This document shows, in pieces, positions 16,446 to 24,889 of a stretch of DNA of 40,089 nt; the first letter of the stretch is position 1; each line of letters begins with the position of its first letter. The notes under the pieces were generated by a model. It searched no databases and had not been told where the DNA came from. It saw only the letters and a list, made by a program, of their open reading frames with translations. The translations under genes and the position numbers were made by a program. The stretch is from a bacterium (GTDB taxonomy: Bacteria > Desulfobacterota > Desulfocorpusculales > Desulfocorpusculum): positions 193,530 through 233,618 of the forward strand of contig JBBFLE010000006.1 in the NCBI GenBank assembly GCA_037481695.1, read 5' to 3'.

Positions 16446-17881
16446 TCGCCCTTGAGTTTTTGCTCCAGGAGTCTTTGAGCCAACTTGGGGTCCGCCTGCC
16501 CTTGGGTTTTGCGCATGACCTGGCCCATGAAAAACGCCAATAACTTGCTCTTGCCCTGGCGAAAAGCCTCAACCTCTTTTGGGTGCTCCCTTAGAATCTC
16601 TTCTATGACAGAGTAGAGGGACCCCTGGTCTGAGACAGTGGCCCAACCCTTTTCCATCAAGACTTCCTCAGGGGTCTTACCCGTCATGTACATCTCCTCG
16701 AAAAGGCTTTGGGCTATGCGTCTGCTGATACTACCCTGCTCCAGAAGGCCCAGCATTCTGGCCAGTTGCTGTGGCTGAACAGGGCATTCCTGGATGGATC
16801 GGCCATCGCGGTTCAGAAGTCCCAGAACTTCTCCGCTGATCCAATTGGCCACCTGTCGGGGATCATGGAACTCCTTGACACATGCCTCGAAGTAATCTGC
16901 CAGTGCTCGGGAGCTGGTAAGGAGTTCTGCATCGTAGGGCCTAAGGCCGTATTGAAGCACGAACCTCTTCCTCTTGGCAGCCGGAAGCTCGGGAAGTTCT
17001 TGCCGCAGCTTTTCCAGCCATTGCTCATGAATTTCCACTGGGACCAGATCAGGATCTGGAAAGTATCGGTAGTCATGAGCCTCTTCCTTGCCCCTCATGG
17101 AAAAGGTGATCTGTCTGTGTTCGTCCCAAAGACGGGTTTCCTGGATGACCTTGCCTCCTTCCTCCAGAATCCCTATCTGCCTTTGGATCTCATAAGATAT
17201 GGCCCGCTGCACGTTCCTGAAGGAGTTCATATTCTTGAGTTCTGTTCGGGTGCCCAGTTCCCCCTGCCCCAAGGGCCGCACAGAGACATTGGCGTCGCAT
17301 CGGAAACTGCCCTCCTCCATGTTTCCATCACAGATCTCCAGGTAAACCAGAATCTCCCTCAATTCCTTGAGATAGGCCACGGCTTCTTCAGGGCTCCTCA
17401 TGTCGGGCTCCGAGACTATCTCCAGCAGGGGTACGCCGGTGCGGTTGAAATCCACATAGCTCAAAGGCCTGGTCTCGTCGTGGACCAGCTTGCCTGCGTC
17501 CTCCTCCATGTGGATTCTGGTGATGCCGATTCTCTTGGTAATCTCTTCTCCCAGAGGGATTTCAAGATAACCGGCTGAGGCCAAGGGGGATTCGTATTGA
17601 GAGATCTGATAACCTTTGGGTAAATCAGGATAAAAGTAGTTTTTTCGGGCAAAAACACTTTGGGAGGCAATCCTGCAATGAGTGGCCAAGGCCAGCTTCA
17701 GGGCAAATTCCACCACCTGTTTGTTGAGCACTGGCAAGACCCCAGGCATGCCCAGACACACGGGGCAAGTATGGGTATTGGGATCGGCTCCAAAGGAAGC
17801 CGAGCAGCCGCAGAAAATCTTGCTTTTTGTACGAAGCTGCGCATGCACCTCAAGGCCGATAACCGGTTGGTATTTCATCAT
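16442..17881 (-). CDS. gatB: Aspartyl/glutamyl-tRNA amidotransferase subunit B
   Basis: The 479-residue tRNA-binding kinase subunit of GatCAB, which activates the mischarged Glu/Asp side chain before amidation. It opens with [23 protein letters not shown], followed by [16 protein letters not shown] and [12 protein letters not shown], all classic GatB motifs. The Cys residues near the start (CGC and CPVC) fit the zinc site. The C-terminal 150 residues form the helical YqeY-like tail. Two adjacent ATG codons have AGGAGG 5 or 8 nt upstream; either could be the start. It lies 28 bp after gatA and overlaps mtnA by 4 bp. Confidence 0.96.
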   Translation of the reverse strand: MMKYQPVIGLEVHAQLRTKSKIFCGCSASFGADPNTHTCPVCLGMPGVLPVLNKQVVEFALKLALATHCRIASQSVFARKNYFYPDLPKGYQISQYESPLASAGYLEIPLGEEITKRIGITRIHMEEDAGKLVHDETRPLSYVDFNRTGVPLLEIVSEPDMRSPEEAVAYLKELREILVYLEICDGNMEEGSFRCDANVSVRPLGQGELGTRTELKNMNSFRNVQRAISYEIQRQIGILEEGGKVIQETRLWDEHRQITFSMRGKEEAHDYRYFPDPDLVPVEIHEQWLEKLRQELPELPAAKRKRFVLQYGLRPYDAELLTSSRALADYFEACVKEFHDPRQVANWISGEVLGLLNRDGRSIQECPVQPQQLARMLGLLEQGSISRRIAQSLFEEMYMTGKTPEEVLMEKGWATVSDQGSLYSVIEEILREHPKEVEAFRQGKSKLLAFFMGQVMRKTQGQADPKLAQRLLEQKLKGE

Positions 17882-17909
17882 TGGGACCTCCTGGCCTCAC
17901 CCCCATTTT

Positions 17910-19361
17910 TCAAAGTTGTGCTCTGCTCAGATGATAACCAGCAGCCTGCTCAAAACCATAGGCCACCTGTAAAACGCGCTCCTCTTGAAAATGAGCGCCT
18001 ATTATTTGAAGCCCTATGGGAAGCCCTTTGCGGTCTAGACCGCAGGGCAGACTCAATGCTGGGAGCCCGGCCAGATTTACAGGAATGGTAAAATAATCAC
18101 TAAGATACATCTGAATGGGGTCCTGCAGTTTTTCTCCCAGCCTAAATGCCGTGGTGGGGGCCGTGGGGCTGATTATCACATCGCAAAGCTCGAAGGCCCG
18201 GCGGAAGTCCTCCATCAGCAGGGTACGAACCTGACAGGCTTTGAGATAGTATGCCTCATAGTAGCCGGCTGAAAGGGCGTAGGTTCCCAGCATAATTCTT
18301 CGCTTGACTTCCTTTCCGAAGCCCCTGGAACGGCTGCACCGATACATCTCCAGAAGCCCACCTTCTTCTCCGCAGCGAAAACCATACTTCACTCCATCGT
18401 ATCGTGCCAGGTTGGAGCTGGCCTCAGCCGGAGCCACCAGATAATAGGCAGCAAGGGCGTGGCCCAGACGGGGAATTGTCACGGGCACGAGCCGAGCTCC
18501 CAAAGTTTCCAGCAACTCAAGGGATCTCCGTACAGCTTCCAAAACATCGGGCTCAACTCCTTGCTCCTCTTGTAGGTAGCCCACGCGAAGGTCCTTCAAT
18601 TCACCCTTGAGCCCTTGGGCATAGTCTTGCGGGGGCATGGGAACAGAGGTGGAATCCCTGGGGTCGTGGCCCACTATGGCACTCAGCAAAAGGGCGCAGT
18701 CTTTCACATCCTTTGTCATGGGCCCAATCTGATCCAAGGATGAGGCAAAGGCCACCAGTCCGTACCTGGATACCCTTCCATATGTGGGCTTCATTCCCAC
18801 TATGCCGCAGCATGCTGCTGGTTGTCGAATGGACCCCCCCGTGTCCGATCCTAAAGCTCCGAGGCACTCTTGTGCGGCCACGGCCGCAGCAGAGCCACCG
18901 CTGGAGCCTCCTGGGATTCTCTCAAGATCCCAGGGATTTCGGGTAGGACCAAAGGCACTGTGCTCCGTGGAGGAGCCCATGGCAAACTCATCCATGTTGG
19001 TCTTACCCAAGAAAACAGCTCCCTCTTTCCTGAGCCGTTCCACCACCGTGGCGTCATAGGGGGGCACGAAATTTTCCAGAATCCTGGAGCCGCAGGTGGT
19101 AGGTAAGTCCCTGGTGCAAAGCACATCTTTCAGCGCAAGGGGAATACCCAGCAAGGGGGTTCGCTCCCCGGAATTCAGTCTGCGGTCAGCTTCCCTGGCC
19201 TGGTCCAGAGCTCTTTCTCCTGCCAGAGCCAGAAAGGCCCTTACCTTCTCCTCCACCGAGGAGATTCTCTCCAGAAGGGATCTGGTCAGCTCCAGGGAAG
19301 TGATCTCCCTCTGGTCCAAGAGGCGTCTGGCATGCCATATGGTGAGTTCCCAAAGTTCCAT
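17910..19361 (-). CDS. gatA: Aspartyl/glutamyl-tRNA amidotransferase subunit A
   Basis: The amidase subunit, which releases ammonia from glutamine or asparagine for GatB. The Ser-cisSer-Lys triad is complete: Lys78 in PLALKD, Ser153 in [13 protein letters not shown] and Ser177 in [12 protein letters not shown]. The 483-residue length is normal. A moderate SD (GAGAGG) precedes the ATG. It is separated from gatC by about 190 bp, a larger gap than in most gatCAB operons, while gatB follows at 28 bp. Confidence 0.96.
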   Translation of the reverse strand: MELWELTIWHARRLLDQREITSLELTRSLLERISSVEEKVRAFLALAGERALDQAREADRRLNSGERTPLLGIPLALKDVLCTRDLPTTCGSRILENFVPPYDATVVERLRKEGAVFLGKTNMDEFAMGSSTEHSAFGPTRNPWDLERIPGGSSGGSAAAVAAQECLGALGSDTGGSIRQPAACCGIVGMKPTYGRVSRYGLVAFASSLDQIGPMTKDVKDCALLLSAIVGHDPRDSTSVPMPPQDYAQGLKGELKDLRVGYLQEEQGVEPDVLEAVRRSLELLETLGARLVPVTIPRLGHALAAYYLVAPAEASSNLARYDGVKYGFRCGEEGGLLEMYRCSRSRGFGKEVKRRIMLGTYALSAGYYEAYYLKACQVRTLLMEDFRRAFELCDVIISPTAPTTAFRLGEKLQDPIQMYLSDYFTIPVNLAGLPALSLPCGLDRKGLPIGLQIIGAHFQEERVLQVAYGFEQAAGYHLSRAQL

Positions 19362-19394
19362 TGGTGCCTCTCTAGATGCTCAAAGTCTTGTTTC

Positions 19395-19424
19395 ACCCTG
19401 GGCAAAGCCCATGCCCCACAGGGT
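19395..19424 (-). other. Hairpin in the gatC-gatA spacer
   Basis: The 193-bp spacer (19362-19554) holds a two-part hairpin: outer stem ACCCT / AGGGT and inner stem GGGCA / TGCCC. No U-tract follows, which argues against simple termination. A TGTACAA / TTGTACA pair (near 19437-19467) is also present. Only frames of about 16-23 codons occur, with no convincing SD. Confidence 0.3.
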
Positions 19425-19554
19425 CCTCATTGATGATGTACAAGTGTACCGGCCTTATGTGTTGTACAAACCCTGAAACCCATGGATCAAAGCGCCCGAG
19501 CCTGAATTCTTCCACGAGAAAGCCTGGAGGAGTTGGATGGGGAGTTCAGCAGGC

Positions 19555-19842
19555 TCATTCGATGACCCTTGGGACTTGGAATGTGTTCCCAAAACGCCTG
19601 GGAGCGTTGGCCAACACTTCTTTGGGCTCCATGGAGGGCAGGATCCTGTCCTCTCTGAACACGTTGAAAAGCTCCATGGCGTGAGTGGTGGGCTTTATGC
19701 CCTGGGTTGAGACCTGTCTCAGTTGTTCCATGTACGTCAAAATGGAATCCAGCTCTCTTGTAAGCTGCTCCAATTCCTCCTGGCTAAAGCTCAAGCGGGC
19801 CAATTCAGCCACATGTTCCACTTCCTGCTTGCTCAATCCCAT
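19555..19842 (-). CDS. gatC: Aspartyl/glutamyl-tRNA amidotransferase subunit C
   Basis: A small subunit of 95 residues that bridges GatA and GatB. It starts MGLSKQEVEHVAELARLSFSQ and contains ELDSILTYMEQL, GIKPTTHAMEL, LPSMEPKEVLANAP and FQVPRVIE, all typical of GatC. An ATG six codons upstream (19860) is possible, but the ATG at 19842 has GGAAAGGGG at suitable distance and gives the normal family length. The start lies within the last codons of the deacetylase-like gene (10-bp overlap), so the two are probably co-translated. Confidence 0.94.
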   Translation of the reverse strand: MGLSKQEVEHVAELARLSFSQEELEQLTRELDSILTYMEQLRQVSTQGIKPTTHAMELFNVFREDRILPSMEPKEVLANAPRRFGNTFQVPRVIE

Positions 19843-20897
19843 ATCAAGGCCCCTTTCCATTTTTCCCCGTGGGCATCTGAAACCCTCTTGACAAGAGCGT
19901 CTACTCTTGACTTGCCCTGAGCCTCCACAGCCACAAGATCCCTGTCAGAGCTGGGCCTACCCATGAGTTCCAGGAGCACTGCCTTGCCCCCTGCCCTCAA
20001 GCCCTCAAGATTGTAGCCCCCTTCCAAGGCCACAAGCACCCTGCCCTGGCAAACCTCCTCAGCCATCTCCAAGAGCACTCTAGCCAGCAAGCCGAATCCA
20101 GCTCCTGTGACGGCCATGCCTCCCAAGGGATCTCCCTCATATATGTCAAAGCCGGCGGAGATGATCAGCAACTGAGGTTTGAACACTTTTCCCACGGCAG
20201 CAAATATTCTTCTGTAGATGCCCACGTACTCTGAATCTCCACATCCTATCGACAAAGGCACATTGACAGTATAGCCTGTGCCTTGCCCTTTGCCTGTTTC
20301 CTGAAAGGAGCCACTTCCAGGGTAATAGGGATACTGGTGGGTGGAACCATAGAGCACCGTAGGGTCATCATAAAAGGCCCATTGGGTGCCGTTTCCATGA
20401 TGAAGGTCCCAATCCAGTATCATGACGCGGGACAGTCCGTGGCGCACCTGGGCGTATCTGGCTGCCACCGCCACGTTGTTGAAAAGGCAAAACCCCATTG
20501 CCCGAGACGGCTCGGCATGGTGCCCGGGAGGCCTTATCATGGCAAATCCATTCTTGATCTCCCCGGCCATGATCCTGTCCAATGCCTCCAAACATCCGCC
20601 TACTGCAAAAAGGGCTGCCTCATAGGAACGGGCAGAGGTCTGGGTATCCGGGTCCAATGAAGTCCTGGGGCGCCCGGCCGTAGAGGCCACCCTTTCTATG
20701 TACCTGGGTTCGTGGACCCTCTCCAAGTCTTCCCGAGTGGCGCTCCTAGGAGGTATTAAGATGAAGCCCCCACCCAGATCAGGCTCTTGCAGCATCTCAT
20801 ACAAGGTCTTGAGGCGATCCGGGCTCTCAGGATGATAGGGCCCTGGATCGTGCTCCAAAAAAAGAGGATCTTTGACAACGCCTGTCTTGGCACTCAC
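19833..20897 (-). CDS. Histone deacetylase-family (arginase/deacetylase fold) amidohydrolase
   Basis: A zinc hydrolase of the HDAC/acetoin-utilisation/acetylpolyamine-amidohydrolase superfamily. Seen: HDPGPYHPESPDRL, MIRPPGHHAE (tandem active-site His), ILDWDLHHGNGTQ (zinc-binding Asp and His), SAGFDIYEGDPLGG (second zinc Asp) and LEGGYN. I start it at the GTG at 20897, which has GGGGAGG with 5-nt spacing; an upstream in-frame GTG (20924) lacks an SD. That gives about 354 residues, normal for bacterial members. The substrate could be an acetyl-lysine protein, an acetylpolyamine or another amide. It heads the gatCAB-mtnA cluster. Confidence 0.9.
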   Translation of the reverse strand: MSAKTGVVKDPLFLEHDPGPYHPESPDRLKTLYEMLQEPDLGGGFILIPPRSATREDLERVHEPRYIERVASTAGRPRTSLDPDTQTSARSYEAALFAVGGCLEALDRIMAGEIKNGFAMIRPPGHHAEPSRAMGFCLFNNVAVAARYAQVRHGLSRVMILDWDLHHGNGTQWAFYDDPTVLYGSTHQYPYYPGSGSFQETGKGQGTGYTVNVPLSIGCGDSEYVGIYRRIFAAVGKVFKPQLLIISAGFDIYEGDPLGGMAVTGAGFGLLARVLLEMAEEVCQGRVLVALEGGYNLEGLRAGGKAVLLELMGRPSSDRDLVAVEAQGKSRVDALVKRVSDAHGEKWKGALIWD

Positions 20898-21223
20898 GGT
20901 CACCTCCCCTGGGAAACTCCACACACCCCAGCCCTAAGAGTTCTTATATCTTTTACCACAGCTGCTTGGAAATCGCGAGCCGCCATGCTCAAACTCCCCA
21001 AATCTTCCTTTTCGGTTACCAGCTCAGATGGATCTTGTCATCCATACACGATGCGTGTTGCATGGAGAAGCCTTTTTTGAAGGCCACGAGCGTTTGCCCT
21101 GCAAAACTGGATTGTCATGCCTGATCTGCTGGGATAAAACTTGAGAGGCAGCTTTTGGGAGCACCACCAGTTCCTGCTTCAGGTCACTGGAAGGGCAAAC
21201 AGCCAAGGGAGGATCAAGGCCTT
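20898..21223. other. Divergent intergenic region between the deacetylase gene and yjbQ
   Basis: About 325 bp with no gene recognised. It must hold the promoters of both flanking genes. Weak candidates are TTGTCA (21112-21117) with GATAAA (21133-21138) on the plus strand and TTTCCA/GATATA on the minus strand near 20945-20975. A short hairpin GCCTT-TTTTG-AAGGC lies near 21070. Confidence 0.35.
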
Positions 21224-21622
21224 ATGGAGACTATAACAGTTAGGTCCAAAGAGCGGATGGAGATGGTGGACATAACTCCACAGGTGGCAGAGGTGTTGGC
21301 CAGGGCAGCTCTGGGCAAAGGAGCTTGCCTTGTGTACGTCCCCCATACCACTGCGGCCGTGACAGTAAACGAGGGAGCAGACCCAGATGTGTGCCGAGAC
21401 ATTCTGGAGAGCTTATCCAGGCTGGTGCCCCGCAAGGGAGGATACCACCATGGGGAAGGCAATTCAGATTCCCATATTCTTACAAGCCTGGTGGGCTCCT
21501 CCCAACTCATTCCGGTGGAGGCGGGCAAGCTGGTTCTGGGGACCTGGCAAAAGATATTTTTGTGCGAGTTTGACGGGCCCAGGACCAGAAATGTCTGGGT
21601 GCAGCTCCTTGGAGTTTCTTGA
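21224..21622 (+). CDS. YjbQ/UPF0047 family protein
   Basis: A 132-residue protein with the complete UPF0047 pattern: VYVPHTTAAVTVNEGADPDV, LVPRKGGYHHGEGNSDSHI and LGTWQKIFLCEFDGPRTRNVWV. The conserved His, Glu and Asp residues suggest a metal or phosphate site. E. coli YjbQ can partly replace thiamin-phosphate synthase, hence the common database name, but the physiological role is unsettled. The ATG at 21224 is chosen because the family N-terminus begins there and AGGGAGG lies 11 nt upstream. It converges with the SPFH genes. Confidence 0.85.
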   Translation: METITVRSKERMEMVDITPQVAEVLARAALGKGACLVYVPHTTAAVTVNEGADPDVCRDILESLSRLVPRKGGYHHGEGNSDSHILTSLVGSSQLIPVEAGKLVLGTWQKIFLCEFDGPRTRNVWVQLLGVS

Positions 21623-21719
21623 GCTCAAGCTTCAAGAGCACAAAAGCCTCATTGGAGGGTGCTTGCTGGTCTGATTCTCCAGGCCCCAAGGCTTTGGGGT
21701 AAGGTGCTTGGAGACCCTC

Positions 21720-22799
21720 CTAGTGCCTTTTTTCCTGCTTTTGGGGATCGGCCTGGCTTTCTGTTGCAGTACCTCTGGGGAGCCCCTTGAGGCCGTATAG
21801 CTCCAGCAGGCGGTTTATATCAGTGGTTCTTAGGTCCAAGCCTCCACCCGAGACTGGGATCAGCAAAATGGGTTTGTTTTGTAAGTTTTCGGCCACCTTC
21901 AATTTCAGCAGGGTTTCTCCTCCCTTGCCGGCAAGGGCCTTGGTCATCTCTTCCAAACCCCTGGCTTCTGCCTCTGCTTCTGCCCGGATGGCCTTGGCCA
22001 ACATCTGCTGTTTGTCGTAGTAAGCATCGGCCTCTATCTTGGCTTGAAGGTAATCTCCGTCAGCCTTGGCCACCATCTGATTCACCTTTCCTATGGCCTC
22101 TTGGAGCTTCTGAAGCCATTCCTCCTGGGCGGCTCTGGTCTCGCTTTTTGCCTTCTCCGCCAGCTGGTCTGCTACCTTTCTGTCTTCTATGGCCTTCTCA
22201 TAAGCGGGATTAAATCGATAGTCCTTTGTCAGGACATTTTCTACTATTATGCCGTATGGATTCAGGATATGGTTCAGAACCTCTTTGGCTTGTGCAGCCT
22301 TCTTGGCACGTTCCTCTGCAACATAGAGTTGTTCGGTCCTTAGCTCCCCGAATATGTCCCTGGGAGAGCTGCGTGTCACTGTGCGCACAAGACTCTCTCT
22401 GAGTTCCTCGTCGCTTCTGGCCACAAAGGCCAGAATGTGAGGGGCCATGGCCGGATTAATGCGGTAGGAGATGATCACATCCAGGCTCAGATCATTGCCA
22501 TCTATGGTCTTAAAAAGCAGGTCATCACGTCCCTCTCTGTCTCCTCTTCCAGGCTGAAGGGTCATCTCCAACACCTGGATCTTAGTATCAAATGTGTGCC
22601 AGTCGTTAATGAAAGGAACGAACCAGTAAGTGGCCCCTGGTTCGTAAGCGCGTTGTTCAACCCCCGGACTCCTGAGAATACCCAGCTTTATGGTGCGAAC
22701 GCCCACCTCTGTGGGGCCAGTAGAGTAGGGATAGCATCCCGTAAGTGCAAACAAGAGGGGCATGCACAACACAGTGAGTTTTCTCCAAGGGGATCTCAT
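21720..22799 (-). CDS. SPFH (band 7)-domain lipoprotein
   Basis: A 359-residue protein with signal peptide and lipobox LTGC near residue 22, so it should be lipid-anchored and lie outside the cytoplasm. The SPFH domain spans about 30-215: TEVGVRTIKLGI, FVPFINDWHTFDTKIQVLEMTL, DGNDLSLDVIISYRI, ESLVRTVTRSSPRDIFGELRT and LNPYGIIVENVLTKDYRF. A long charged Ala/Glu-rich coiled-coil region follows (about 215-295), typical of prohibitin/HflK-like proteins. The residue after the Cys is Tyr, not Asp, so inner-membrane retention is not signalled. It follows the other SPFH gene by about 50 bp, suggesting an HflKC-like hetero-oligomer. Confidence 0.85.
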   Translation of the reverse strand: MRSPWRKLTVLCMPLLFALTGCYPYSTGPTEVGVRTIKLGILRSPGVEQRAYEPGATYWFVPFINDWHTFDTKIQVLEMTLQPGRGDREGRDDLLFKTIDGNDLSLDVIISYRINPAMAPHILAFVARSDEELRESLVRTVTRSSPRDIFGELRTEQLYVAEERAKKAAQAKEVLNHILNPYGIIVENVLTKDYRFNPAYEKAIEDRKVADQLAEKAKSETRAAQEEWLQKLQEAIGKVNQMVAKADGDYLQAKIEADAYYDKQQMLAKAIRAEAEAEARGLEEMTKALAGKGGETLLKLKVAENLQNKPILLIPVSGGGLDLRTTDINRLLELYGLKGLPRGTATESQADPQKQEKRH

Positions 22800-22852
22800 G
22801 CTTCCTCCTCAACAAAGGCCTACAGGAAATAAAAGGCCCAAATCCAGTTTTC

Positions 22853-23923
22853 TCATCGGCCTTGCAACTCAAAATTCCTCATGGTTTGTCCCAGGTTCAG
22901 AGGATTCAAACCCCCTTGCCCATCAGAGGGCAGTATCAGCACCTGCAGTCCCTTGTATGCTTCTGCCATCTGGAGCCCCACCAGTATATCTGCCCCGGGT
23001 CCTCCAAGAGCCTTGTTCTTCAGAGCAGTTCGGTCAGCCTCCGCCAAGCTCACAAGCAAGTCCCCCTCTGCCTTGCGGGTACGGCTGTAAAGATCCGCCT
23101 CGGCCTTCTTTCTCACAGCATAGGCCTCTCCTTCCTGGAGCTTCACTCCCACTGCAGCCCTGCCCTCCTCCACGGTCTTGCTGAGCTTGGCCATCTCGGC
23201 AGAAGCCCTGGCCTCGGCCTGGTTCTTGAAAACCAGCTGGTCTTTGAGCTTTTTCTCCTCTATGTTTTTCTGTATCTCCTCGCTGTACTGGAAATAACGG
23301 ACCAAAACATGCTCCACCACCAAACCCTTGGGCCGCAATTCCTGGTTCATTATTTCCCTGGCCTGATGGACCTTTTTGACCCTCAAGGGGCTGTTGTAAA
23401 ACTCCTCTGTGGTGAGCTCCCCCAAGGTCTGCTTGAGAATGGCCTCTGCCCTTGGAACTATGCCGTTGTCTTCAAATAGACGCCCAGGGCCCAAAGTCAC
23501 GAAAACCTGATAAGGATCCACTATACGGTAGAGCACCGAAGCATCCACCTCCACGAAAAAGCCATCCGAGGTCTGGATGTAGGCTGCTCTTTCATGGCGG
23601 GCGAACTGGGAGCGGGTTATGGGGTTGTTGCTAAGCTCCAAAACCTGGATGGACTTGGGGAACTTGTGAATCTTTTCAAAGGGTTCTGGAAGCACGAACC
23701 GGTAGCCTGTCTGGTAAGGCTTTTTTTGAATACCCCTGTGGAGGCCGATCATGACCTGTTTGATGCCAAACTCGTCCGGGCCTATGTAGGTTAGGCACGA
23801 GGCATAGCCTACCAGGCAGGCCAGAAGTACCACTATCAAAAACAGAATCAGTTTTCTCACCCCAAAAGCCCCAGAAGAAACTCCTGTTGAGGCAGGGGGG
23901 CTTGGGTTTGCTGTTTTGCTCAT
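22853..23923 (-). CDS. SPFH (band 7/prohibitin)-domain membrane protein
   Basis: A 356-residue protein with one N-terminal membrane segment (LILFLIVVLLACLVGYASC), then an SPFH domain: GPDEFGIKQVMIGLHRGI, TGYRFVLPEPFEKIHKFPKSIQVLEL, SDGFFVEVDASVLYRIVDPYQVF and LRPKGLVVEHVLVRYFQY. A coiled-coil region rich in Glu/Lys/Ala follows and a short hydrophobic C-terminus. The ATG at 23923 has AGGGGG with 6-nt spacing; an ATG two codons upstream would overlap that SD. It is the first gene of a two-gene SPFH operon with its own promoter. Partnership with a protease such as FtsH is known for HflKC but unproven here. Confidence 0.87.
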   Translation of the reverse strand: MSKTANPSPPASTGVSSGAFGVRKLILFLIVVLLACLVGYASCLTYIGPDEFGIKQVMIGLHRGIQKKPYQTGYRFVLPEPFEKIHKFPKSIQVLELSNNPITRSQFARHERAAYIQTSDGFFVEVDASVLYRIVDPYQVFVTLGPGRLFEDNGIVPRAEAILKQTLGELTTEEFYNSPLRVKKVHQAREIMNQELRPKGLVVEHVLVRYFQYSEEIQKNIEEKKLKDQLVFKNQAEARASAEMAKLSKTVEEGRAAVGVKLQEGEAYAVRKKAEADLYSRTRKAEGDLLVSLAEADRTALKNKALGGPGADILVGLQMAEAYKGLQVLILPSDGQGGLNPLNLGQTMRNFELQGR

Positions 23924-23967
23924 CTGCATCCCCCTTTTTTTGGAGAGGTTGAAGGTTTTCGTCCAGG

Positions 23968-23996
23968 ATAGTGAAGGGAAATGAAGTGGTTGTCAA
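23968..23996 (-). promoter_or_regulatory. Predicted promoter of the SPFH operon
   Basis: On the minus strand a perfect TTGACA (23991-23996), 17 bp, then CACTAT (23968-23973; 3 of 6 match), about 45 bp before the start codon. Confidence 0.5.
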
Positions 23997-24080
23997 TCCC
24001 AGTCTTGGCGAAGCTTTGAGATTTGCATTTGAGAGTCTTACAGCCCGGTGACTTGAGCCTGCCAAAAGCTGGGCATGCGG

Positions 24081-24109
24081 TTGACTGGCCTAGGGGGATT
24101 TGCTAAGTT
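24081..24109 (+). promoter_or_regulatory. Possible promoter of tRNA-Ala
   Basis: TTGACT (24081-24086), 17-bp spacer, then TAAGTT (24104-24109) preceded by TGC. It would start transcription a few bases before the tRNA. The -10 match is weak. Confidence 0.38.
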
Positions 24110-24123
24110 TGGGAAAGGCCCAT

Positions 24124-24198
24124 GGGGATGTAGCTCAGCGGGAGAGCATTGCCTTCGCAAGGCAGGGGTCGGGGGTTCAAATCCCCTCATCTCCACCA
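24124..24198 (+). tRNA. tRNA-Ala (anticodon CGC)
   Basis: The complete cloverleaf can be drawn: acceptor GGGGATG / CATCTCC (one G-U), D arm GCTC...GAGC, anticodon stem TTGCC / GGCAG around loop TTCGCAA (anticodon CGC, reading GCG), T arm GGGGG-TTCAAAT-CCCCT, discriminator A and an encoded CCA (24196-24198). It lies about 80 bp upstream of hisB. Confidence 0.95.
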
Positions 24199-24278
24199 GA
24201 GACTATTCGGCTTCAGGCGGGTGTGGCTCAGATCCGTGAGAATTAGGCCCGCCTGATTCTTCTACCCCGGACCACGCC

Positions 24279-24869
24279 GTGGCCAGAGAATCCAAAATAC
24301 AAAGGAATACCAGCGAAACCCAGGTGGAGGTGAAGCTGTGCCTGGAAGGCACAGGGAAGTCGCAGATCTCCACAGGAATAAGCTTCCTGGACCATATGCT
24401 GGAGCAATTGGCCCGCCACGGTTGGTTTGATTTGGAAGTGTGCGCCAGGGGGGATCTAAAGGTAGATTTCCATCACACCGTGGAGGATGTGGGGATCTGC
24501 CTTGGAAAAGCCATAAAGGAGGCCCTGGGAGGCGGGGCTGGCATCCGGCGTTTCGCCCACGTGCAGGTGCCCATGGATGAGAGCCTTGTGGGGGTCTCCA
24601 TGGATCTCAGCGGGAGGCCCTATCTGGTTTGTCGCCTGCCCAGGAGAATGGAACGGGCAGGGGATTTCTCTGTGGGGCTTCTGGAGGAGTTTTTCAGGGC
24701 CCTTAGCGTGCACGGGGGGATAACTCTGCACATAGATTTTCTCCGGGGCAAGGACCCGCACCATTTGATGGAGGCGACCTTCAAGGCCTTTGGTAGGGCC
24801 CTTGCAGAAGCCGTAGCCCTGGAGCCCAGGAGCCAAGGGGTGCCTTCCACCAAGGGAGTCGTGGATTGA
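24279..24869 (+). CDS. hisB: Imidazoleglycerol-phosphate dehydratase
   Basis: Catalyses the sixth step of histidine synthesis. It is the monofunctional 196-residue form without the N-terminal phosphatase found in E. coli. Seen: FLDHMLEQLARHGWFDL, the metal-binding DFHHTVEDVG, VQVPMDESL, GRPYLV, and DPHHLMEATFKAFGRAL, the second His cluster. The start is a GTG with only a weak SD; no better start lies between it and the upstream stop. The lipoprotein gene follows at 20 bp, then hisA and hisI, all same strand and probably one transcript. Confidence 0.95.
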   Translation: MARESKIQRNTSETQVEVKLCLEGTGKSQISTGISFLDHMLEQLARHGWFDLEVCARGDLKVDFHHTVEDVGICLGKAIKEALGGGAGIRRFAHVQVPMDESLVGVSMDLSGRPYLVCRLPRRMERAGDFSVGLLEEFFRALSVHGGITLHIDFLRGKDPHHLMEATFKAFGRALAEAVALEPRSQGVPSTKGVVD

Positions 24870-24889
24870 AGTGTCGAAGGGAGAGAGCA

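Noticed and set aside
16709-17578. 289-codon plus-strand frame opposite gatB
   Set aside because: Antisense shadow of a fully conserved gene; no family features.
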